From: AP-15 sp963762575
GTDB taxonomy: Bacteria; Pseudomonadota; Alphaproteobacteria; ATCC43930; CGMCC-115725
Reading direction: 5' to 3'
Length of the DNA: 64,000 bases
Assembly (NCBI GenBank): GCA_963762575.1
Contig: CAVXLL010000001.1
Location: 248,001 to 312,000, forward strand
Below are positions 35,673-44,370 of the stretch, piece by piece (position 1 is the stretch's first letter; each line of letters begins with the position of its first letter). A program made the position numbers and the translations under genes. The notes below the pieces were generated by a model, which saw nothing but the letters and a program-made list of their open reading frames with translations, was not told the DNA's origin and did not search any database.

Positions 35673-35711
35673 CCTCCTCGTTATGCTGTTAGTCAACAAG
35701 CATCGAGGAGG
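35673..35711 (+). promoter_or_regulatory. Hairpin that sequesters the Shine-Dalgarno sequence of the 35719 gene
   Basis: CCTCCTCG (35673-35680) pairs perfectly with CGAGGAGG (35704-35711), and after a two-base bulge ATGCT (35683-35687) pairs with AGCAT (35699-35703), leaving an 11-base loop. The 3' arm is the Shine-Dalgarno sequence of the next gene, seven bases before its ATG. The fold would block ribosome access. There is no T tract, so a terminator is unlikely. This could be an RNA thermometer, a metal or protein responsive element, or a target for an antisense RNA. Confidence 0.7.
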
Positions 35712-35718
35712 TAAAGGG

Positions 35719-35925
35719 ATGAGGAAATTCGTCCTGGCGACGCTCGCCGCCTTGGCGATCGGCACTGCCGCCTTTGCGCAACCGGCAGATGCTGCGTGTC
35801 GGTGGAACGGTTTTGCTTGGCACTGCTGGCATCCACATGCCTGGTATTGGCGCCACCGCCACCCATGGCATGCCTGGGGCTATGGTCACCACTGGTGGCA
35901 TCATCACTACGCCTATTATCGCTAA
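35719..35925 (+). CDS. Tiny exported His/Trp/Tyr-rich protein
   Basis: A 68-residue protein. A classical signal peptide (MRKFVLATLAALAIGTAAFA) is followed by a mature part of about 45 residues that is dominated by His, Trp and Tyr, with two Cys (CRWNGFAWHCWHPHAWYW, about 27-44) and a GYGHHWWHHHYAYYR tail. It resembles the small periplasmic His-rich or GH/WH-repeat proteins of alphaproteobacteria, and probably binds metal or heme (inference). The start is fixed by GAGGAGG seven bases upstream, in a hairpin. The frame is open upstream, but that part is a shadow of thiE. Confidence 0.85.
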   Translation: MRKFVLATLAALAIGTAAFAQPADAACRWNGFAWHCWHPHAWYWRHRHPWHAWGYGHHWWHHHYAYYR

Positions 35926-35964
35926 TTGGCTGACGCGGCGCCGGCTCCGGTTGGCGCCGCGGGT

Positions 35965-37462
35965 TCAGCGCTGGGGGGCCGCCGTTCCGGCGGTCGTTCC
36001 GGCAATTTTGCCGAAGACCGAGCCGGAAACCAGGCCGGTGCCCCCGGGATAATTGAAATAGAACAGGCCGCCGACGAGCTCGCCCGCGGCGTAGAGGCCG
36101 GGTATCGGCTTTTGCGCGGTGTCGAGCACCCGTCCGTCGGAGTCGATGCGCAAGCCGCCAAAGGTGAACGTGACGCCGCAGGTCGTGCAGTAGGCCTCGA
36201 AAGGGCGGCTTTTCGATCGGCATGGCCCAGTTGGTCTTGTTGATCGCGAGACCCTTGGTGGCGCGGCCGTCCTTGACCGTCGGATTGTATGGGATGTCGC
36301 GCTGCACCGCCGCGTTGTATTCGCGGACCGTTTCGAGAAACCGCGTCTTATCGACCGGCGCGTATTCGGCCATCTTGCCGGCCAGCGCCTCGATCGTGTC
36401 GGCGGTGACCTTGGTCACCTGGCGGATGCGGTATTCGTCGCGCTGCAGATGCACGACCTGCTGGTCAAAGATCTGCCACGCGAACTGATGGGGCTGGTTG
36501 AGGATTTCGCGGCCGTATTTGGCGTAGGTGTAATTGCGGAAATCGGCTCCTTCGTCGCAGAACCGCACGCCGTCCGCGTTGACCATGATGGCGAACGGGT
36601 AGCTGTGCTTCTGGAAATTGTCGCCGACCGCGAGGTCGCCAAATTCGGGCGCGTTGTAATCCCAGCCGACCGCGTGGCAGCCGGACCAGTTGCCGTAGGG
36701 CATTGCCCCGATGTCGAGCGCCATCTTGATACCGACGCCGGTATTGAAGCGGGTGCCGCGCACCTTGGCGAGATCCCAGCCCGGGCCGAGATAGCGGGTG
36801 CGCATCTCGGCATTGGCCTCGAACCCGCCGCTGGCGAGGATGACCGCCTTGGCCGGGATGCGCGTGGTCTTGCCCTCGACCTTGGCGACGACGCCGTGCA
36901 CGCCGTCATCATCGGCGATCAGCGCCTCGCCTGAGGCCTCGTAGGCGATCTGGATCTGCCGCTCCTCGGCCGCCTTGAAGAGGCCCTCGACGAGCCCCGG
37001 CCCGCCGCCCCAGGCTTCGAGCGCCAGGCCGCCCCAGAACACGAACTTGCCTTCGTGCTTGAACGCCTGGCGCGAATACATCGGCGCAAAGCGGATGCCC
37101 TGGCTGCGCATCCACAGGAGCGTCTCCTGGCTCTTCATGACGAGCAATTCTGCCATGTCCGGATTGCTGCGGTAGTCGGTCAGCCGCCCGAGGTCGTCGT
37201 AGTACTGGTCTGTGGTGTAGGTGCCGAAATCGCTGGTCGCGAGCTCGGTCTCGCTCAGATCGCAGAGCTTCAGGAGGTCGTCGACGCCGTTATAGACAAA
37301 TCGCAGCGCCCCGGCGGTAAACCGGCTGTTGCCGCCGCGCTCGTCAAACGGCGCCGCTTCAAGAACGAGCACCCGAGCCCCCTCCCCGCGCGCCGCCAAT
37401 GCCGCGCACATGCCGGCATTGCCGGCCCCGACGACGACGACATCGAACTCGCCCGCAATCAT
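35965..37462 (-). pseudogene. FAD-dependent dehydrogenase, TcuA-like, with a single-base frameshift
   Basis: A fumarate-reductase/succinate-dehydrogenase flavoprotein family member. The FAD site is FDVVVVGAGNAGMCAALAAR (about 6-25), then EAAPFDERGGNSRFTAG (about 35-51). The reading frame from 37462 is correct up to MPIEKPPF, near residue 421. Dropping one base from the AAA run at 36200-36202 (plus strand) restores EAYCTTCGVTFTFGGLRID and the FAD-binding end GLYAAGELVGGLFYFNYPGG, stopping at 35965. The restored protein is about 498 residues. As read, translation would run into an unrelated frame antisense to the His/Trp-rich gene. AACGGAGGGAACGAG precedes the ATG. TcuA oxidises tricarballylate; the substrate here is only a guess. 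Confidence 0.85.
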
Positions 37463-37531
37463 CTCGTTCCCTCCGTTTAATGGGCTGCGGAACGCAGTAG
37501 CGCCATGGCGACATCGATGGCAAGCGCCGTC

Positions 37532-37738
37532 CTAGGGGTTCGCCTGTCCCAGGCTCGTATACGGCGCATAGTGAAAATCGCCGCGGCTGGGGTTTATATG
37601 TCCGACATTAATGTTCGGCCCATCGTAAAACCCGCCGCCCGGATCGGGTCCCGCATCGGCGTTCCCGACCGTCCCTGCGCATCCGGCGAGCAGCATCGCC
37701 AAACAAATAATGGCCAGTCCACTTTTGAGGTCGTTCAT
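37532..37738 (-). CDS. Small lipoprotein
   Basis: A 68-residue protein with a lipobox: hydrophobic GLAIICLAMLLAGC places the lipidated Cys at residue 20, followed by a short Gly/Asn/Pro-rich mature segment (GGGFYDGPNINVGHINPSRG). It lies upstream of the FAD dehydrogenase gene on the same strand, with 69 bases between. Its family is not known to me. The lipobox makes a real gene likely. Confidence 0.65.
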   Translation of the reverse strand: MNDLKSGLAIICLAMLLAGCAGTVGNADAGPDPGGGFYDGPNINVGHINPSRGDFHYAPYTSLGQANP

Positions 37739-38274
37739 TGGTGTCTCTCAGCAACGCTAATGGTTTCTGATAGGGGAGCCGGTCGGCCGCTCGCTGCGAC
37801 AGGTGGCCCGCGTGACATCTTCGAAGAGAGATCCCGGGAGCTGCAAATCCTCTGCGAGGACAGCTCGTTCGCACCTTCCGATCACGTAAGCCGCGTCCCG
37901 GCTAGGTCAAATCAAGTCAGGTAAATCTTGGTAAATTTTGGAATCAGGCATTGACACCTCAGCTGAACGGGCGGTGCTGCGCTGCAACATTAAACAAAGA
38001 TGAGGTGTCGGTTCGGCTCTGCCACGCGGATGTTTCCTCCCCCTCGCAGGCGAGTGCAGGATTGGCCGTTTTCATTGTTCCGCCGAATGGTGCGGCGTGG
38101 CTTCTACCCCGAGCACTGGGCAGGCGGCGCGGAGAAGCTGGAGGGCGGCTTCGGAGAGCGACGATGGGTTTCGCTGGGCTCACCCCCTCCTACAAATACT
38201 CGCCTGCCGCGTCCGCGCGGCCTCGCTCGGGGTGGTCTCGGGTACTGCTCGGCGCGGTAGGTGCGGCTCATTGT
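37739..38274. other. Gene-free stretch, about 535 bases
   Basis: Only short open frames on both strands, none with a credible start or conserved motif. It lies between the lipoprotein gene and a decayed dioxygenase fragment. I see no strong repeat. The part nearest 38275 probably contains the degenerate 3' end of that fragment. Confidence 0.45.
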
Positions 38275-38493
38275 GTTGAGCTTCAACGGCACCGGAGAGC
38301 CGAGCCATACCACGTAGTGCGAGTGGTCGTCGTAGGAGTTGTCGGTCAGCGGGTGGACGAGAACGTCGAGGCTCTGGCAGTTGGGCATCGGCCACGGCAG
38401 AATATTCTCGAACTGCGCCGTCGTGATCATAAACCCGAACTGCGGAACCGGGTGCGGGGGCGGCCCCCTCGGCTCGTCGGCCGCGTAGCCCGA
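38275..38493 (-). pseudogene. Fragment of a DOPA 4,5-dioxygenase family protein
   Basis: A minus-strand frame, open from a stop at 38494-38496, reads GPPPHPVPQFGF, then ENILPWPMPN and the conserved end SLDVLVHPLTDNSYDDHSHY followed by VVWLGSPVPLKL. This matches the C-terminal half of bacterial DOPA 4,5-dioxygenase family proteins (GPHP, PWLMLNRGG, LVHPxTGD, DHxxxAxWxGxPLxL). The N-terminal half, with its ring-cleavage His residues, is absent and the frame runs on without a proper end. It is a decayed gene. Confidence 0.55.
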
Positions 38494-38552
38494 TCACCGC
38501 GGCGGAGGCAAGTGCGAGGCCGCACCTGCCTCCAAATGCCGTTTTAGTCTGA

Positions 38553-39311
38553 TCAGCAGGGCTTGCCGCCGATCGGCATGACGGGACGCCTGGAGCAGCT
38601 GTTAACGACAATCGCCATCCCGAGGTAATAGGCGATGGCGGCCGAGGCGACCAGGAACCAGCCGCCGATACTGCCGAGAACCAGCCATCCGCCAGTCAGC
38701 GCGGTCGCCAGGTTGGGGATCCCCGCGAGGACGAAACCGACGCACAGCGTGCCCAGCCACGCCACCGTGGCCGTGTTCATGCCCATTGCTGCTACGGCCA
38801 ACGCGAAGGCGATAAACCCGAAGCTTTCATAAAGGAAACCGAGGAGCACTTGCGCACTGCCGCTCATTGGCGTCGGCAGCAGTCCCCAGGCCTGCAGCAG
38901 GAAAGCAAAGGCCATCGATACCGCGAAGGCGCCAAAACAACAGAAGGCGGTGGCCATCAGCGGACTGGCGCGCCGATAAGCAAACATTCCGGCAATGAAC
39001 TGGGCTATGCCGGTGAAAAACAACAATACCGGCACGACCGCCGTGAAGATGTTGACCACCGGCGCACCCGCTGCTTGCGCCACAGCAGCGGCTGGCGCGC
39101 CGAAAGCGCCGCCGATTACCGTACCGACGATCCAGGTGCCGGTGGCAAAGGCCCACAGCCCCAAGGTGGAGGGATCGCCGACCGTCGCCATTGCCCGCTC
39201 TTCGAGAGCAAGCACTTCGTCGTCCGGCATGCGGGTGACGACCGGCCCCGCCTTCGTCCACGTCTCGCGCTCCAAACGGTCGCAACTCTTCTCGATAACC
39301 ACGTCGTTCAT
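38553..39311 (-). CDS. Acetate uptake transporter family protein (GPR1/FUN34/YaaH)
   Basis: A 252-residue inner-membrane protein with six predicted helices (between about 48 and 240). The family motif NPAPLGL appears as DPSTLGLWAFATG (about 46-58). The FAYRRASPLMATAFCCFGAF segment (about 110-129) and LYESFGFIAFALAVAAMG (about 158-175) follow the family pattern. E. coli SatP, a relative, carries acetate and succinate with protons. The 45-residue N-terminus is charged and cytoplasmic, and the C-terminus has a short Cys-containing tail. Confidence 0.78.
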   Translation of the reverse strand: MNDVVIEKSCDRLERETWTKAGPVVTRMPDDEVLALEERAMATVGDPSTLGLWAFATGTWIVGTVIGGAFGAPAAAVAQAAGAPVVNIFTAVVPVLLFFTGIAQFIAGMFAYRRASPLMATAFCCFGAFAVSMAFAFLLQAWGLLPTPMSGSAQVLLGFLYESFGFIAFALAVAAMGMNTATVAWLGTLCVGFVLAGIPNLATALTGGWLVLGSIGGWFLVASAAIAYYLGMAIVVNSCSRRPVMPIGGKPC

Positions 39312-39667
39312 CTTTGCTCACTCCATATCGGGAGAAGTCCACCCATTCCTCGTCTATCCCCGACCGAGATTACCGCCGTCGCGTTTGCCGCACCCGAACC
39401 GGCACCAATACCACCGGGGAAAGCAAACACCAGCTGATCACTCCACGAACCAGTTCGTCGAGTATTTCCATTCTTGTGCGATCTTTGGTAGTCAGTGTCA
39501 ACTCCACGCGTTAACGCTATTCGCTAATCTTGAAACGACAGCGGATCGGTGGAGTTCCTTACCGAGTCTTGGGTGAAATCACAGTTTGCGATGTTGCAGA
39601 AGTCGGTTGACACCCTCATCTCTGCATCCCATTCCCGGGTCCATGATCTACTCTGGATTATCGAGGC
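39312..39667. other. Intergenic stretch of about 355 bases, relatively AT-rich
   Basis: Lies between the divergent transporter and EcsC genes, so it should hold promoters for both. Local base composition is lower in GC than the coding regions. I cannot place promoter elements with confidence and see no gene or repeat. Confidence 0.5.
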
Positions 39668-40465
39668 ATGTATTTGTCTGAAGATAATAGGGAAGCTCTG
39701 GCGGGGGCGGTTCGCCGGCTCGAGCAGCCGAGTTTTGCCGGACGCCTTGCGGCAGCGGCCGGCAAGCCGGTCGGGCTCGTGCAACGAATGCTGCCCGTCG
39801 CCGCCTCTACCGCGGTCGCCAAGGCAACCAAACATGCCCTTGAACAAGCCCTCGAAGCCGCGCTGTTCAGCCTGCGTGCCAAGCGCCTGATCGGCGGCCG
39901 CAAGCTCCATTCCGGGCTCGCCTGCACCTCGGGAGCGATCGGGGGTGCCTTCGGCCTCGCTGCGCTCGCCGTGGAGCTGCCCGTGTCAACCACGATCATG
40001 CTGCGCGCGATCGCGGCGATCGCGCAGCAGGAGGGCGAGGATCTCAGTGATCCGCGCACCCGGCTCGCCTGCCTCGAAGTGTTCGCGCTGGGCACCCCGG
40101 TGGCGGATCAAGCGGCCGCTGAGACCGATTACTTCGCCATACGGGCCATGCTCGCCCGCGGGCTCGTCGAAATCGCCGATCTCGCCCTCGACAAGGGCGC
40201 TATCCGCGAAGGTGCGCCAATCTTTGTCCGTTTCCTGACGCAGATCGCATCGCGTTTCGGGGTCGTCGTTTCCCAGAAGGTGGCGGCGCAGGCGGTTGCC
40301 GTGTTTGGAGCCCTGGGCGGCGCGGCCGTCAACCTTGCTTTCATCGAGCATTTCCAGGAGGTGGCGCAGGGCCATTTCACCGTGCGCCGGTTGGAACGGC
40401 TGTATGGCTCGGACCTTGTGCGCGCCGAATACGACCGGCTGAAAGCCGGCCTGGCCGCCGCATGA
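39668..40465 (+). CDS. EcsC family protein
   Basis: A 265-residue protein of the EcsC family. The Gly/Ala-rich core IGGAFGLAALAVELPVSTTI (about 98-117) is the characteristic hydrophobic segment, followed by MLRAIAAIAQQEGEDLSDPRTR and LEVFALG. A second Ala-rich stretch lies at 205-225 (VVSQKVAAQAVAVFGALGGAAV). EcsC of Bacillus is linked to an ABC exporter, but its function is unknown, and here there is no such neighbour. It likely binds the membrane surface. It is followed 93 bases later by an MFS transporter gene on the same strand. Confidence 0.85.
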   Translation: MYLSEDNREALAGAVRRLEQPSFAGRLAAAAGKPVGLVQRMLPVAASTAVAKATKHALEQALEAALFSLRAKRLIGGRKLHSGLACTSGAIGGAFGLAALAVELPVSTTIMLRAIAAIAQQEGEDLSDPRTRLACLEVFALGTPVADQAAAETDYFAIRAMLARGLVEIADLALDKGAIREGAPIFVRFLTQIASRFGVVVSQKVAAQAVAVFGALGGAAVNLAFIEHFQEVAQGHFTVRRLERLYGSDLVRAEYDRLKAGLAAA

Positions 40466-40558
40466 ACGCATATCACTATAGAGAAAGTGAAGATTGTCGA
40501 TCGATCACGGCCGGGATAGTGCTGATGCGTTTTTGGGCGTCGGAGTAGGCAGCGAAGA

Positions 40559-41809
40559 ATGACAAGCGATGCGATCGCCATCGGTCGTCGCGGGAAGAGT
40601 GGGGAGTTTCGGGCGATCGGGCTCGTCTCTGCGGCACATTTCGTCGCCCACTTTCACATGCTGGTGCTGCCGCCGCTGTTTCCGTTTCTGAAGCAGCGTT
40701 TCGGCATCGGTTTTGTAGAGCTTGGCTTCGCGCTGACGATCGGCGCCGCCGCGTCGGTCGCCGCGCAGGTGCCGATGGGCTATCTCGCCGACCGAGTGGG
40801 CTCGCGCCGATTGCTGATTTTAGCGCTTTGCCTAGGCGGGTCCGCGATCGCCTCGATCGGGCTGGTCAATTCATACTCATGGCTGCTGGTTGCGGCAGCC
40901 CTGATCGGGATCGCCAATGCTGTTTATCATCCGGCCGATTACGCCATCCTGTCAGCCAGAATTGCCGCCTCCCGCATCGGCAAGGCCTTTTCGGTGCATA
41001 CTTTCGCCGGCATGCTCGGGAGTGCGGTCGCGCCGGCGACGATGCTGGTCCTTGCCTCGACTTTGGGAATGAAAGTCGCACTGATCGTCGCCGGGCTGAT
41101 CGGCTTTGTGATCGCCGTGCCGCTGCTGCTCGCGGCTGAACTCGAGGGTGAGGCCGGCCCATCGCGGCCCGCGGCTCACGCCGAGCCGGCAGCGCGGCAG
41201 AACGCTAAGGTGTTCAGCCCGGCCCTCCTCGGGCTGATGGTCTTTTTCATCCTCCTCAGCCTGTCCACCAGCGGCATCAGCAACTTTTCGGTCGTCGCGC
41301 TGATGGGCGCCTACGCCTTGCCGTTCTCGACGGCGAACCTGGCGCTCAGCGCGTTTTTGACGGCGAGCGCCTTTGGGGTGCTGGGCGGCGGGTTCGTAGC
41401 CGATCTGACGCGTCGGCACGGCGATGTCGCTGCCGCCGGGTTCGCGATCAATGCGTTCATTATGCTGCTGATCGCGACGGTCGGCTTCGCACCGCCGGTG
41501 CTGGTCGCGGCGATGGGCCTTGCGGGCTTTCTCTCGGGCATGATCATGCCGTCTCGCGACATGCTGGTCCGCGCTGCCGCCCCGCCCGGCGCTGTTGGAC
41601 GCGCGTTCGGGATCGTCACGACCGGGTTCAGCATCGGCGGCACGGTCGGGCCGATGCTGTTCGGCTGGATCATGGACAGCGGGGCCCCGCGTTGGGTGTT
41701 CGGCGCCAGCGTCGTCTTCATGCTGCTGACTGTCGCGCTAGCGTTGCTCGGCGAGCATTGGCCACTGGGCCGCCGCCGGCGCATGGTCGCCCCTATCGGA
41801 TCACCGTAA
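40559..41809 (+). CDS. MFS transporter
   Basis: A 416-residue permease with 12 predicted helices. The loop 2-3 signature is GYLADRVGSRRLL (about 74-86). Helix 4 carries ANAVYHPADYAILSARI (about 119-135), a motif common in the fosmidomycin-resistance-like group. A basic, Ala/Pro-rich central loop separates the halves (about 195-215), and the second half repeats the loop as GGFVADLTRRHGD (about 277-289). The substrate is unknown. It may be co-transcribed with the EcsC gene. Confidence 0.87.
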   Translation: MTSDAIAIGRRGKSGEFRAIGLVSAAHFVAHFHMLVLPPLFPFLKQRFGIGFVELGFALTIGAAASVAAQVPMGYLADRVGSRRLLILALCLGGSAIASIGLVNSYSWLLVAAALIGIANAVYHPADYAILSARIAASRIGKAFSVHTFAGMLGSAVAPATMLVLASTLGMKVALIVAGLIGFVIAVPLLLAAELEGEAGPSRPAAHAEPAARQNAKVFSPALLGLMVFFILLSLSTSGISNFSVVALMGAYALPFSTANLALSAFLTASAFGVLGGGFVADLTRRHGDVAAAGFAINAFIMLLIATVGFAPPVLVAAMGLAGFLSGMIMPSRDMLVRAAAPPGAVGRAFGIVTTGFSIGGTVGPMLFGWIMDSGAPRWVFGASVVFMLLTVALALLGEHWPLGRRRRMVAPIGSP

Positions 41810-42031
41810 CGCTGTTCAGCGTCGCGCCAAGCGCGTCTACAGCGATTGCGCTTGATTTTGGCGAACATTTGTGGTACCCTTAATTTTTGGTTCTTTTGGT
41901 GATCTCGACCTTTAATTAACCGACGTTATCGAAAACTCGACTTCGGTCCGGCTGCCGCTTCGTGCCGTTGCAGAGCTGTTCACGCACATCCTGCGCGTCA
42001 AATGTTTTAACAAATTAAGGAATGTGGAGCT

Positions 42032-43603
42032 ATGCCAAAGAATTCTTTGATTGGCAGTGAAAGGAAACCACTGCCCGGCGCGCGTTCGATCGGAAAAGCC
42101 GATCCGACGGAACGGTTGGAAGTCACCTTGGTGCTGCGGCACCGTCAGCATGACGCATTAGAGGAGAGGGTCAGAAAGATAGCCGCCGGCGACAATTCCG
42201 AGCGTCACCTGACCCATGAGGAATACGACCGTCAATTCGGGGCGGACCCGACCGACATCCAGGCTGTCGAACAATTCGCAAACCAGCACGGTCTGGCCGT
42301 CGTCCAGGAGCACCAGGGCAGACGGTCGGTCGTGCTCTCCGGCACAGTCGCCCAGTTCAATGACGCTTTTGGCGTGGACCTGCAGCAGTTCGAGCATGCC
42401 GGCGGCTCCTATCGCGGCAGGACCGGAGCGATCCATCTGCCCGACGAGCTGCATGGAGTGGTTACTGCGGTGCTCGGCCTCGACAATCGGCCCCAGGCGC
42501 GCCCGCGTTTTCGCGCCCGCCCCACGCACGGCAATGTGCAGTGGAATGCCGCCGCTGCGGCGTCCATATCCTTTACGCCGACCGAGCTGACTGCACTGTA
42601 CGGGTTTCCTGCCGGCACCGGGCAAGGCGAGTGCATCGCCATCATCGAGCTCGGCGGCGGCTACCGTACTGCCGACCTGCAACGGTTTTTCTCGGGACTG
42701 CAGGTCAGCCAGCCGAAGGTGCTCGCGGTGTCGGTCGACCATGCCAAAAACCATGCCACGGGCGACGCCGACGGACCGGATGGCGAGGTCATGCTGGACA
42801 TCGAGGTCGCCGGGGCAATCGCGCCCGACGCCAAGATCGTCGTCTATTTCGCGCCGAACACCGACGCCGGGTTCCTCGACGCGATCACCGTGGCAATCCA
42901 CGATACGACGAATAAGCCCTCGGTCATTTCGATCAGCTGGGGGGGCCCGGAAGCGTCCTGGACCCAGCAGGCGATGACCGCATACGACCAGGCGTTCCAA
43001 GCCGCCGCCACGATGGGAATAACGGTGTGCGTGGCAGCAGGCGACAACGGGTCGGATGACGGTGTCGGCGATGGTGCCGATCACGTCGATTTCCCGGCGT
43101 CGAGCCCGTATGCCCTGGCTTGCGGCGGCACCAGTTTGCAGGCCTCCGGCACCGCCATCACGCAGGAGACGGTGTGGAACGAGGGCCCCAACAACGGAGC
43201 GACCGGCGGCGGGGTCAGCGGTTTTTTTGCGCTGCCGCCATACCAGGAGGGGCTGCAGGTCACGCGTACCCAGGGTGGAACGGAGCCGCTGGCCATGCGG
43301 GGCGTACCCGACGTTTGCGGCGACGCCGACCCGCAAACCGGCTACGACGTGCGGGTCGACGGGCAAAACACCGTCATTGGTGGAACGAGCGCGGTAGCCC
43401 CGCTATGGGCGGGTCTGCTCGCCCTTATCAATGCGACGAAGGCCCAGCGCGCCGGGTTCATCAACCCCCACCTCTATGTAAATGCGACAGCCCTGCATGA
43501 TATAACGCAGGGCAACAGCGGGGATTTCGCGGCCTCCACGGGGTGGGATGCCTGCACCGGGCTCGGCAGCCCCAACGGCCAGAAAGTCGCCGACGCCGTC
43601 TGA
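42032..43603 (+). CDS. S53 family serine-carboxyl peptidase with pro-kumamolisin domain
   Basis: A 523-residue peptidase. The activation domain (pro-kumamolisin) spans about 15-155, then the catalytic domain about 180-523. The catalytic triad is visible: Glu252 and Asp256 in GEVMLDIE, Asp338 in AAGDNGSDDG, and Ser453 in GGTSAVAPL. The C-terminal Ca-binding loop is DITQGNSGDFAA ... GWDACTGLGSPNG. It cleaves proteins at acid pH and matures by self-processing. No signal peptide is visible at the N-terminus. AAGGAATGTGGAGCT precedes the ATG. It stands alone in an AT-richer setting. Confidence 0.93.
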   Translation: MPKNSLIGSERKPLPGARSIGKADPTERLEVTLVLRHRQHDALEERVRKIAAGDNSERHLTHEEYDRQFGADPTDIQAVEQFANQHGLAVVQEHQGRRSVVLSGTVAQFNDAFGVDLQQFEHAGGSYRGRTGAIHLPDELHGVVTAVLGLDNRPQARPRFRARPTHGNVQWNAAAAASISFTPTELTALYGFPAGTGQGECIAIIELGGGYRTADLQRFFSGLQVSQPKVLAVSVDHAKNHATGDADGPDGEVMLDIEVAGAIAPDAKIVVYFAPNTDAGFLDAITVAIHDTTNKPSVISISWGGPEASWTQQAMTAYDQAFQAAATMGITVCVAAGDNGSDDGVGDGADHVDFPASSPYALACGGTSLQASGTAITQETVWNEGPNNGATGGGVSGFFALPPYQEGLQVTRTQGGTEPLAMRGVPDVCGDADPQTGYDVRVDGQNTVIGGTSAVAPLWAGLLALINATKAQRAGFINPHLYVNATALHDITQGNSGDFAASTGWDACTGLGSPNGQKVADAV

Positions 43604-43746
43604 TCCTCCATCCGATTTCACCTCATCTAACCACACCGACTGGCGCGAAGGCGGGAATTCAGGGGCGGCAAGGACCGTAGTGGTTGCCCTGGACCCCGCC
43701 TTCCAAGTCGTAGCTGGTCACACTCTCTCCCCAAAGCCGCGGGCTG

Positions 43747-44370
43747 TCAGTCGCCCGCCGCAGCCTCCCAGGCCTCGCGTCCCTCCTCGACGAGGAAATA
43801 GACGATGGCGAGCGAGGTGACGGCGTCGATCCACCAGATGCCTAAGGCGAGTTGGGCGACGAGGCCGACCACGACGACGAGGGAGAGCCAGAGGCACGCC
43901 ACCAACTCGGCGGCATCGGCGCGCAGGGCGCGGCTGCCGAGCTGATCGGCGAGAGCGAGCTTGCGGCGTGCCAGCACGAGCATGATCGGGATCGACAGCA
44001 GCGCAATGGCCAAGCCCGGCCAGGAGAACGCCTCGCCCCCGCCGCGCCACAAGCTCCAGCCGGCCGCTACGATGACATAGGCGGCCAAGGCAAACAGCAA
44101 GGCGCCGGCGATCCGCCGTGCAATTCTTTCCGCCGTCTCGGAGACTTCGCGGCCGAACCTCAACTCGCTCGACAGCCGCCAGATCAGGACGCCCGCCGAA
44201 GCCAGTTCGATTACGCTGTCCAGACCGAACGCGATCAGCGTGATGCTGTGCGCAAGGATGCCGGAGGCGACAGCGACGGCGGCCTCGACCGCCATCCACC
44301 CGACGCTCAGCCACTCCAGCCGGAACGCCCGTCGGATCAGCCTCTGCCGATGGGGATCGGCATCTACCAA
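43747..44370 (-). CDS. Cation diffusion facilitator-like transporter, short form
   Basis: A 207-residue inner-membrane protein with about five to six helices and no C-terminal cytoplasmic domain, so it is shorter than the usual 300 residues. Metal-site candidates lie in FGLDSVIE (helix 2, about 48-55) and LRADAAELVA (about 149-158), in place of the HxxxD pairs of zinc exporters. It probably moves divalent cations against protons. Its start overlaps the aspartic protease gene end by seven bases, pointing to an operon. Confidence 0.82.
   Translation of the reverse strand: MVDADPHRQRLIRRAFRLEWLSVGWMAVEAAVAVASGILAHSITLIAFGLDSVIELASAGVLIWRLSSELRFGREVSETAERIARRIAGALLFALAAYVIVAAGWSLWRGGGEAFSWPGLAIALLSIPIMLVLARRKLALADQLGSRALRADAAELVACLWLSLVVVVGLVAQLALGIWWIDAVTSLAIVYFLVEEGREAWEAAAGD

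Noticed and set aside
37951..38547. 198-residue plus-strand frame
   Set aside because: No motif or ribosome site, and it overlaps the better supported dioxygenase fragment on the other strand.
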